Shown here: positions 6,339 through 11,889 of the stretch, one piece after another
Layout: every line of letters begins with the position of its first letter
Numbering within the stretch: the first letter of the stretch is position 1
Source: Nitratidesulfovibrio sp044433065
Lineage (GTDB): Bacteria; Desulfobacterota; Desulfovibrionia; Desulfovibrionales; Desulfovibrionaceae
DNA: 11,976 nt
Direction of reading: 5' to 3'
NCBI GenBank assembly: GCA_044433065.1
Contig: JAWXUA010000090.1
Span: 1-11,976, forward strand
Notes under the pieces: generated by a model
The model's input: only the letters and a program-made list of their open reading frames with translations
The model's database searches: none
What the model was told of the DNA's origin: nothing
Program-made: the position numbers and the translations under genes

Positions 6339-7784
6339 CTAGAATTTTAAAATTCGAGCTGTATTCTTACGCAAGAAGTTCACGTTGGAGCGCAATTCAT
6401 CGCCAGCACTATTTTGCCCTTGCAGGGTCAATCTGTCGAGGAAATCAATACCACGCTCTTTCACTTCCGCTAGATCTTTGCCCCACAAGATAGCCAGAGC
6501 TAAGTTTGGGTCAAATTCTGTGGGGATGTCATAAGACACATCAGTGGGCACATGGGTGTGCACCTGCGCCCATTCACGCTCAACCCAACCAAAGGCGTCA
6601 ATGCGGCCAACCCATGGAGTAAAACGGTTGTCTGGGTCTTCTGCAATGATGCGGTACTCGACGCCAACACCTTCAAAGGTGATATCGTCCTGCGTGTAGC
6701 CAAGTGGTTCACCAAGAGCCGTGCGGATTTGCTCGGCAATAAGGTCAACCTCATCACCCTTCACACGGGCAATGCGCGCGGATACGCCATTTTCAACCTG
6801 AATACGGGTATTTACTTCCATAAGAAATGGGCGACCATCGCGCGTCACAATCCATTCCCACGTACCCACATTGTCATAGCCAACCTTGCGCGCCATGGCC
6901 AAAGAGTGGAAGATGATGTCGTCCATAACTTTAGCTGCATCAAAGGTATACTCGATGGATGAGGGGTCAAAACCTGGTGCAATTTCAATACGTTTTTGCA
7001 GGCCAACGGATTGAATGGAGCAGTTACGCGTACCAAAGTGTACGGGATTTCGGCCACTGCGGTCGGAAACAATTTGTACTTCAAGGTGGTTGAAGTCGCG
7101 GATGCGCTGTTCGATGAGCACACCCTCATCCTTGAATTGACGCAAAGAATAGTTGCGGATACGGCGATATACGGACTTGAAAAGGTCAATGTCATAGACC
7201 TCTTCAATGCCCATGCCGCCACCGCCAGCCGAAGCTTTTACTAAGACAAGCGGACGCTTGATGCCTTGCTGTGCTTGGAAATCAAACAAGCTTTGGGCAA
7301 TCTTTTCAGCTTCGAGCTCATCATAAATAGGCTTATCCGAACCTGGTACCGTAGGCACCCCAAGGCTTCGTGCAAGGCGCTTGGTATTAATCTTGTCGCC
7401 AAGTTCACGGATGACGCGCCATGATGGTCCAATAAAAATAAGCTTGCGATCACGCTGTGTTACACGGCGTGCAAAGCGATAATCTTCGGCAAAAAAACCA
7501 TAGCCTGGGTGCACAGCGGTTGCGCCAGCTGCATCAGCTACAGCCAAAATTTCATTGGCATCGTGATAGGAAGACACACGATACAAGCCCTTTTCACCGC
7601 CCAAAGCGCGAGCCAGAGTCACGTGGCCAGATGCGGCATCTTCTGCTGTATAGACGCAAGTGAACTCAAGCCCTAACATACAACAGGCTTGGATAATGCG
7701 AGTAGCAATCTCGCCTCGATTGGCCACAAGCACTTTATGTTGAGTTGTCTCCACCAAAATCCCTCGTTTTTTATCGTTTGCCAT
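6339..7784 (-). CDS. accC: Divergent biotin carboxylase subunit of acyl-CoA carboxylase
   Basis: A 481-residue ATP-grasp enzyme that carboxylates biotin on the carrier protein using ATP and bicarbonate. Visible motifs are: KVLVANRGEIATRII (17-31), HPGYGFFAED (92-101), GDK with K131, the glycine-rich ATP loop VKASAGGGGMG (182-192), HLEVQ (233-237), MEVNTRIQVEN (322-332) and VEYRIIAEDP (375-384). Two usually invariant stretches differ: RRHQK reads SVGLQK (259-264), and VEHPVTE reads VENGVSA. The C-terminal YDSMIGKL region reads FDPNLALAILW. The ATG at 7784 has AAAGG about 7 bases upstream. The frame is open to 7946, but that extension does not resemble the family and crosses a hairpin. It is the first gene of a five-gene operon ending at ssb. 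The fold is certain. Activity is likely, because the partner subunits are adjacent, but it is not proven. Confidence 0.92.
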   Translation of the reverse strand: MANDKKRGILVETTQHKVLVANRGEIATRIIQACCMLGLEFTCVYTAEDAASGHVTLARALGGEKGLYRVSSYHDANEILAVADAAGATAVHPGYGFFAEDYRFARRVTQRDRKLIFIGPSWRVIRELGDKINTKRLARSLGVPTVPGSDKPIYDELEAEKIAQSLFDFQAQQGIKRPLVLVKASAGGGGMGIEEVYDIDLFKSVYRRIRNYSLRQFKDEGVLIEQRIRDFNHLEVQIVSDRSGRNPVHFGTRNCSIQSVGLQKRIEIAPGFDPSSIEYTFDAAKVMDDIIFHSLAMARKVGYDNVGTWEWIVTRDGRPFLMEVNTRIQVENGVSARIARVKGDEVDLIAEQIRTALGEPLGYTQDDITFEGVGVEYRIIAEDPDNRFTPWVGRIDAFGWVEREWAQVHTHVPTDVSYDIPTEFDPNLALAILWGKDLAEVKERGIDFLDRLTLQGQNSAGDELRSNVNFLRKNTARILKF

Positions 7785-7918
7785 GAGAAAACCTTTGTGC
7801 GCCGACCATATGCTCACAGCGTCAACACCATATATAAAGGTGCACGCGAGCATCGAACGCAACAAAGCCATGAAATCATTCATTTTTAAAAAAATAAACA
7901 AAGAAAAGGAGTAAAGTC
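7785..7918. promoter_or_regulatory. Divergent promoter region between accC and the plus-strand small ORFs
   Basis: 134 bases separate the accC start from the first plus-strand start. The part nearest the plus-strand genes is very AT-rich (about 7874-7902, TTTTTAAAAAAATAAAC), and a TATATA at 7831-7836 lies on the accC side. No clear -35/-10 pair was found on either strand, so the assignment rests on divergent layout and base composition. Confidence 0.35.
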
Positions 7919-7947
7919 GTGGCCATTTTTTCAAGCAAAAAGCCACG
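7918..7947. other. Hairpin overlapping the GTG start at 7919
   Basis: CGTGGC (7918-7923) pairs with GCCACG (7942-7947), extended by a T-run against an A-run after a 2-base bulge. The left arm contains the GTG start codon of the 22-codon frame, while its ribosome site (7904-7911) stays outside. In an accC transcript starting upstream, the same structure would form in the leader. A role in start-codon masking is inferred. Confidence 0.4.
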
Positions 7948-7987
7948 GCGTCCTTCTTCTGTATCCTATATGAAGCCTAAGTGCTAG
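7919..7987 (+). CDS. 22-codon basic ORF with strong ribosome site, possibly the 5' part of the Cys-rich gene
   Basis: GTG at 7919 has AAAAGGAG 7 bases upstream, the best plus-strand ribosome site in this stretch. The peptide reads MAIFSSKKPRRPSSVSYMKP then KC and stops at TAG 7985-7987. It is basic at first and ends in a lone cysteine just where the Cys-rich frame begins in the next register. A single -1 slip near 7981 would join the two into one protein of about 70 residues. Either this is the true N-terminal part of that gene, broken by a frameshift or sequencing error, or it is a leader ORF translationally coupled to it: a GTG at 7981 overlaps this stop region. I do not recognise the peptide. 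Confidence 0.4.
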   Translation: MAIFSSKKPRRPSSVSYMKPKC

Positions 7988-7992
7988 TCCTT

Positions 7993-8139
7993 ATGTGTAA
8001 ACAATGTTTGACGTGTCCTAGACAGACCTGTACAATGCTAACGCAAGACCGTGAAATTTCTGCCTATTTTGTTAAAGCAGCACAAGGACCTTGCCTCTTT
8101 TGTCATGTTGTACTACACAAAAGTGCACAAATAAAGTAG
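7993..8139 (+). CDS. Small cysteine-rich protein (48 residues), unrecognised
   Basis: Translated directly from the sequence, this frame begins MCKQCLTCPRQTC and contains six cysteines at 2, 5, 8, 13, 34 and 37, arranged CxxCxxCx4C and, later, CLFCH. The rest is a short, moderately charged segment (TQDREISAYFVKAA) and a basic tail ending SAQIK. The paired CxxC motifs suggest a small zinc ribbon or metal-binding protein, but I recognise no family. The ATG itself has no clear ribosome site; an in-frame GTG at 7981 (52 residues) overlaps the stop of the preceding 22-codon frame and could be reached by coupling or by a -1 shift. The stop is followed two bases later by a TTGACA box, and pnp starts 76 bases on. 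Cysteine density far above chance is the main support. Confidence 0.5.
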   Translation: MCKQCLTCPRQTCTMLTQDREISAYFVKAAQGPCLFCHVVLHKSAQIK

Positions 8140-8141
8140 TC

Positions 8142-8171
8142 TTGACATATTCATTAAGGCAAGCGCAATAC
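8142..8171 (+). promoter_or_regulatory. Candidate pnp promoter
   Basis: A perfect TTGACA (8142-8147) is followed at 17-18 bases by GCAATA/CAATAC, a weak -10. It lies between the small Cys-rich ORF and pnp. The -35 is convincing; the -10 is not. Confidence 0.35.
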
Positions 8172-8215
8172 CATGAATATTTTCCCATACCTATATCTCA
8201 AAGGATTAGAATATC

Positions 8216-9106
8216 ATGAAAAATCACGAACGCGTCAACATCGCCGTTGAACATATCCGCCAGCAATTGCCCGAAAACTTTGTTCCAGAGGTCGCTATTG
8301 TGCTTGGCACTGGGCTTGGCACGCTCGCGGACCTTGTGCAAAACACCATATCCATCGACTACGCAGATATCCCGTATTTTCCGCACTCAACCGTGGATTC
8401 ACACCATGGCTGCCTGACCTTTGGCTACCTGCCGCATCCTTATAGATATGGTTCAGATGAAGCCTCTCCAAATACCGCTCCTGCTGACGTTAACCCACTA
8501 GGCATCCCCGTGGTGCTCCAACAGGGCCGCAGTCACCTGTACGAAGGCTACCAACCCCACGATGTCTGTATGGGTATCCGCGTCATGGCCACTCTCGGGG
8601 CAAAAAAACTCATCATCACCAATGCCGCAGGTTCCATCAATCCCCTGTTTGACGCGGGCTCTCTCATGCTCATCACGGACCACATTAACTTTACGGGCCG
8701 CTCGCCCCTCGTAGGACCCAACCATGATGACTGGGGCCCACGTTTCCCCGACATGAGCGCTGTGTATGACGCATCGCTGCGCGCCATAGCCCTTGAAGAA
8801 GCCTCCGCCCTAGGCATCCGTCTTGAGCGCGGCATCTATGTCGGCGTCCTCGGTCCACAGCTCGAAACCCCTGCCGAAACGCGCATGTTCCGGAACCTCG
8901 GCATCGACGCCATCGGCATGTCCACAGTGCACGAAGTCATCGCCGCCAAGCACCTAGGCATGCAAATCCTTGGTATCTCCAGTCTCAGCAACCAAAATCT
9001 GCCCGACTGCATGGCAGAAGCTACCCTCGAAGATATCATCCGCGTGGCTGGGCTGTGTGGTGAACAGCTCCTACGCCTTATTCCAAAAATTGTTGCACGT
9101 ATGTAG
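8216..9106 (+). CDS. punA: Purine nucleoside phosphorylase, trimeric class (inosine/guanosine type)
   Basis: A 296-residue cytoplasmic enzyme that splits inosine and guanosine with phosphate into base and ribose-1-phosphate in purine salvage. It has the trimeric PNP signature: phosphate loop GTGLG (31-35), H64 in VDSHHG, QGRSHLYEGY (103-112) with the phosphate Arg105, TNAAGS (135-140), and GPQLETPAETRMF (213-225). E217 in the last of these corresponds to the purine-binding Glu201 of the human enzyme; M235 is in GMSTVHEV, and N259 in SLSNQN is equivalent to human Asn243, which favours 6-oxopurines. A hydrophilic insertion at about 75-95 makes it some 20 residues longer than usual. The ATG at 8216 has AAAGGA about 10 bases upstream. 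It is followed by an imperfect hairpin and then typA. Confidence 0.96.
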   Translation: MKNHERVNIAVEHIRQQLPENFVPEVAIVLGTGLGTLADLVQNTISIDYADIPYFPHSTVDSHHGCLTFGYLPHPYRYGSDEASPNTAPADVNPLGIPVVLQQGRSHLYEGYQPHDVCMGIRVMATLGAKKLIITNAAGSINPLFDAGSLMLITDHINFTGRSPLVGPNHDDWGPRFPDMSAVYDASLRAIALEEASALGIRLERGIYVGVLGPQLETPAETRMFRNLGIDAIGMSTVHEVIAAKHLGMQILGISSLSNQNLPDCMAEATLEDIIRVAGLCGEQLLRLIPKIVARM

Positions 9107-9121
9107 GTGGGCTTGGATTGG

Positions 9122-9169
9122 CTGGGGGAAAGGGAACCTTTCTTCAGAAAGCTTCCTCCTTCCCCTCAG
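9122..9169 (+). terminator. Imperfect terminator hairpin after pnp
   Basis: CTGGGGGAAAGGGAACCTTTC pairs imperfectly with GAAAGCTTCC...TTCCCCTCAG around a TTCA loop, 15 bases after the pnp stop. The design matches the ssb and typA terminators, but the stem has mismatches and the tail (TTCCTTC) is poor in T, so termination may be partial. Confidence 0.6.
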
Positions 9170-9207
9170 TTCCTTCAAAACGCCCTAAAAAAGTCACAGA
9201 GTATTCC

Positions 9208-9236
9208 TTGCAAGTTCTGTGCAAGTGCGATAGAGG
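9208..9236 (+). promoter_or_regulatory. Weak candidate typA promoter with direct repeats
   Basis: TTGCAA (9208-9213), then 17 bases, then TAGAGG (9231-9236). The heptamer TGCAAGT occurs twice with an 11-base period across the -35, one helical turn apart. Both observations are suggestive only. Confidence 0.2.
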
Positions 9237-9264
9237 TTCTGGACCAATTTTCTGCATTTGTATT

Positions 9265-9311
9265 GTTTGGCCATCATGGCCTTTTTCGTTTGGCCATACG
9301 GGCCTTTTTTT
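9265..9311 (+). terminator. Tandem duplicated terminator-like hairpins upstream of typA
   Basis: Two adjacent 23-base units (9265-9287 and 9288-9310) each consist of GTTTGGCCAT, a GGCC-closing arm and a T-run. Hairpin 1 is GGCCA/TGGCC (9269-9281) followed by five T; hairpin 2 is GGCC/GGCC (9292-9304) followed by seven T. Two further GGGC/GCCC stems (9312-9326 and 9329-9340) follow before the typA start. The stems are short, so each alone would be weak. They either end pnp read-through or act as a leader attenuator for typA, depending on where the typA promoter lies. Confidence 0.55.
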
Positions 9312-9362
9312 GGGCAATAGAAGCCCATGGGCATAAGCCCCAATTTCATCGAGGATATTCTT

Positions 9363-11213
9363 TTGAGCACGATTGTACGCAACGAAAAGCTACGCAATGT
9401 AGCCATTATCGCCCACGTTGACCATGGTAAAACTACACTTGTTGATGCTATGTTCCGTCAAAGCGGCATCTTCCGCGCCGACCAACAAGTTGACGACCGT
9501 GTTATGGACAGCATGGATCTTGAACGCGAACGCGGCATCACCATTGCGGCGAAGAACTGCGCTGTAACATGGAATGGCGTTAAAATTAACATCATCGACA
9601 CACCAGGCCACGCCGACTTTGGTGGCGAAGTTGAACGTGCTTTGTCCATGGCGGACGGCGCAATTCTGCTTGTAGACTCTTCTGAAGGTCCACTGCCACA
9701 AACGCGCTTTGTTTTGCGTAAGACACTTGAAGCTGGCCTCAAAGTCATTGTTGTTATTAACAAAATTGACCGTAAAGACGCACGCATCCAAGAAGTTATC
9801 AATGAAGTATATGACCTCTTCATCGACCTCGACGCTGGCGATGACCAACTCGACTTCCCAGTGCTCTACGCCGTCGGCCGTGATGGCGTCGCTATGCATG
9901 AACTTGAAGACGAAAAGGTCAACCTTGCACCGCTGTTCAATACCATTGTGGACGTAATCCCTGGTCCTCAATACGACGAAGAAGAGCCTTTCCAAATGCT
10001 CGTAGCTGACCTTAGCTACTCTGAATTCCTCGGCCGTTTGGCTGTTGGCCGTGTGCGCCACGGTTTTGCATCTGGTAAGGACAATCTTATCTACGTTGGT
10101 CCTAACGGCGAGCACTTGCCTGCCAAGGTGACCCGCATGCAAGCTTACGAAGGCCTGCAATTGCGTGACATTGACGTAGCTTCCCCTGGTGAAATCGTTG
10201 TTATCGCTGGTAACGAAGACATCACCATCGGTGACACCGTGTGCACACGTGATAACCCACGCACCCTGCCACGTATCCGCGTTGATGAGCCAACCGTTGC
10301 TATGCGTTTTGGTATCAATACCTCCCCTCTCGTAGGCCGCGAAGGCAAGCACGTTCAATCGCGCAAAATCCTTGACCGCCTGAAGAAAGAAATGCTCGCC
10401 AACGTTGCTGTGCGCGTTGAAGAATCCGAAGTCAAGGATAGCTTCATCGTTAAGGGCCGTGGTGAATTCCAAATGGTTATCCTCATCGAAACCATGCGCC
10501 GCGAAGGCTTTGAAATGTGCGTTGGCCGCCCTGAGGTCATCATGCACAAGGAAAATGGCCAAACCATGGAGCCTATCGAACACCTCTACGTTGACTGTGA
10601 CGAAGGTTTCATGGGCGTTGTTACCGAAAAGCTGAACCTGCGCAAAGGCCGCATGCTCAACTGTGTCAACAATGGCACAGGCCGCGTACGCCTCGAATTC
10701 TCCGTGCCTTCCCGTGGTCTCATCGGCTACCGTGACGAATTCCTCACCGACACCAAGGGCACAGGCATCATGAACTCCTTGCTCTCTGGCTACGAACCAC
10801 ACCGTGGCGAGTTCCCAACGCGCTACACCGGTTCCCTCGTAGCTGACCGCTCTGGTGCCGCCGTAACCTACGCGCTCTTCAACCTCGAGCCTCGTGGCCA
10901 AATGTTCGTTGTTCCAGGCGACCCAATCTACGAAGGCATGATTATCGGTGAGCACAACCGTGACAACGATATCGACGTCAACCCTTGCAAGGAAAAGAAG
11001 CTCACAAACATGCGTGCTTCCGGCAAGGACGAAGCCTGTATCCTCACTCCTGTTCGCCCCATGACCCTCGAACGCGCTCTCCACTTCGTTCGCGAAGATG
11101 AGCTCGTGGAAGTGACCCCACTCTCCATCCGCCTCCGTAAGGCCGAACTCACTGCACAAAAACGCTACCAAGCTGGCGCAGCTAAAAAGAAAGCTGCCGG
11201 CAGTTTGAAATAG
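9363..11213 (+). CDS. typA: Translational GTPase TypA/BipA
   Basis: A 616-residue ribosome-associated GTPase of the EF-G-like family, involved in 50S assembly and in growth under stress or cold. The G domain has the P-loop AHVDHGKT (17-24), switch I RERGITI (55-61), DTPGH (79-83) and NKID (133-136). Domain II-like and EF-G III/V-like domains follow, and the TypA-specific C-terminal part includes PSRGLIGYRDEFLTDTKGTG and GVVTEKL. A TTG start at 9363 was chosen because GAGGA ends 7 bases upstream and the protein then begins MSTIVRNEKLRN, like the family. An in-frame ATG at 9327 (628 residues) has no ribosome site and sits in a hairpin. Codon use is strongly biased, as expected of a well-expressed gene. 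An imperfect 13-bp-based hairpin follows the stop by 20 bases. Confidence 0.97.
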   Translation: MSTIVRNEKLRNVAIIAHVDHGKTTLVDAMFRQSGIFRADQQVDDRVMDSMDLERERGITIAAKNCAVTWNGVKINIIDTPGHADFGGEVERALSMADGAILLVDSSEGPLPQTRFVLRKTLEAGLKVIVVINKIDRKDARIQEVINEVYDLFIDLDAGDDQLDFPVLYAVGRDGVAMHELEDEKVNLAPLFNTIVDVIPGPQYDEEEPFQMLVADLSYSEFLGRLAVGRVRHGFASGKDNLIYVGPNGEHLPAKVTRMQAYEGLQLRDIDVASPGEIVVIAGNEDITIGDTVCTRDNPRTLPRIRVDEPTVAMRFGINTSPLVGREGKHVQSRKILDRLKKEMLANVAVRVEESEVKDSFIVKGRGEFQMVILIETMRREGFEMCVGRPEVIMHKENGQTMEPIEHLYVDCDEGFMGVVTEKLNLRKGRMLNCVNNGTGRVRLEFSVPSRGLIGYRDEFLTDTKGTGIMNSLLSGYEPHRGEFPTRYTGSLVADRSGAAVTYALFNLEPRGQMFVVPGDPIYEGMIIGEHNRDNDIDVNPCKEKKLTNMRASGKDEACILTPVRPMTLERALHFVREDELVEVTPLSIRLRKAELTAQKRYQAGAAKKKAAGSLK

Positions 11214-11233
11214 TTGGATTATTAGGGAATTAG

Positions 11234-11280
11234 CTGTGGGAAGGGGACACTTTCTGAAGAAAGTTTCCCCCTTCCCACAG
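11234..11280 (+). terminator. Terminator of typA
   Basis: CTGTGGGAAGGGG pairs with CCCCTTCCCACAG, and above a small internal mismatch ACTTT pairs with AAAGT around a short purine loop. It begins 20 bases after the typA stop. The tail ACCCCCATCCCTTTCA is the same pyrimidine tail seen after the ssb hairpin and at the right edge of the window. Confidence 0.85.
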
Positions 11281-11500
11281 ACCCCCATCCCTTTCAGCGT
11301 TGCTCTCTGCATCCGTAAGGTTCACTGCGTTCACCAGCGTTGCTATCTGTGGCTGTAAAGCTCGAAGACTCGCTAACAGCCATGGGCTTCGCCCACCCTT
11401 CGGGCAGTTAACGGCTGTGCCTTCGGCACCCTTCGGGCAGGAAAGACTTTTATTTGTGGATGGAAATACAAACGCTGAATGAAGATTGCGGCCACATGGT
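11281..11500 (+). repeat. Post-terminator intergenic repeat, copy C, split by an insertion
   Basis: The left part is 11281-11296 (ACCCCCATCCCTTTCA) and the right part is 11442-11500 (AAAGACTTTTATTTGTGGAT ... GGCCACATGG). Joined, they match copy A (CTTTTTCAAAACTTTC TATTTGTGG) and copy B (CCCTTTAAAAGACTTTC AATTGTGG) on the minus strand. The spacing from GTGGA to GGCCACA is 29 bases here and in copy B, and 30 in copy A. Orientation again follows the upstream gene, typA. Confidence 0.65.
11297..11441. mobile_element. 145-bp hairpin-rich insertion within repeat copy C
   Basis: This segment interrupts copy C where copies A and B are continuous. It holds CAGCGTTGCTCTCTG and a one-mismatch repeat 40 bases later (11295-11309 and 11335-11349), and an exact 14-base direct repeat CACCCTTCGGGCAG (11394-11407 and 11427-11440). 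Two hairpins each have 5-bp stems and TTC loops (11383-11395 and 11417-11429). TTGCTCTCTG(C/T)ATCC recurs at 11616-11630. No coding capacity or clear terminal inverted repeat is visible. The insertion is inferred from comparing copies; calling it mobile is a further step. Confidence 0.45.
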
Positions 11501-11515
11501 GGCTATGAAGTCTGT

Positions 11516-11556
11516 GGCTTCGATTGGGTATGAGACCTTAATCGAGGCCTTTTTTT
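11516..11556 (+). terminator. Second plus-strand terminator downstream of typA
   Basis: GGCTTCGATTGGG (11516-11528) pairs with CTTAATCGAGGCC (11537-11549): 13 pairs including three G-T wobbles, an 8-base loop, then seven T (11550-11556). This is a textbook intrinsic terminator about 300 bases after the typA stop, just past repeat copy C. Confidence 0.8.
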
Positions 11557-11597
11557 GTTTGGGAAAAGAGAGAGAACTCAATCTTGGTATGCAAATC

Positions 11598-11705
11598 GAA
11601 GATGGATTGCCAGCCTTGCTCTCTGTATCCTTCGGACAGATCGTCATTCCGCAAATAGAGTGGCCTTTGGATGTAAATCTTGGACGTCATTCCTCACAAT
11701 GACAG
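11598..11705. repeat. Mosaic dispersed intergenic repeat
   Basis: It contains GATGGATTGCCA, a small hairpin TCTGT...ACAGA around CCTTCGG (11622-11640), two CGTCATTCC motifs, and ends CAATGACAG. These pieces also occur in the 2004-2076 repeat and in the 145-bp insertion, in a different order. It is probably one or more degenerate copies of short dispersed repeats. Confidence 0.45.
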
Positions 11706-11762
11706 TTGCAGGCGGCAGTAGTATATATTTTTGATATGAAATATTTATATAACCAGTTGGGA

Positions 11763-11807
11763 AAAAGAAAAATTAGTGCTCCTACTCCAGAACACCAGAG
11801 TAGGAGC
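11763..11807 (-). terminator. Terminator-like stem on the minus strand
   Basis: GCTCCTACTC (11778-11787) and GAGTAGGAGC (11798-11807) form a perfect 10-bp stem with a 10-base loop. On the minus strand it is followed by ACTAATTTTTCTTTTTC. It would stop transcription arriving from a minus-strand gene beyond the right edge. The loop is somewhat large and the T-run begins five bases late. Confidence 0.55.
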
Positions 11808-11889
11808 GAACACGAATATATCCGCATGGGCAATCGAAGCCACCGAACCACACGTTTTCTTTCCAAGACGACTAGACTAACTTTCTTGT

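Noticed and set aside
7785..7946. 54-residue N-terminal extension of biotin carboxylase
   Set aside because: It would precede the family's normal start, crosses a hairpin and has a weaker start context than the ATG at 7784.
9327..9362. ATG start for TypA at 9327
   Set aside because: The codon sits in a GGGC/GCCC stem with no ribosome site; TTG 9363 has GAGGA at proper distance and fits the family N terminus. It remains a possible alternative.
9390..11312. 640-codon open frame antisense to typA
   Set aside because: It mirrors typA almost exactly, has no ribosome site or family resemblance, and such frames arise from the strong codon bias of a highly expressed gene.
11297..11440. Possible tRNA or structured RNA gene in the hairpin-rich stretch
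   Set aside because: No cloverleaf, T-loop GTTCGA motif or CCA end could be fitted; the direct repeats point to a repeat element instead.
11454..11702. 82-codon plus-strand frame after typA
   Set aside because: It crosses repeat copy C, an intrinsic terminator and a mosaic repeat, and lacks a ribosome site.
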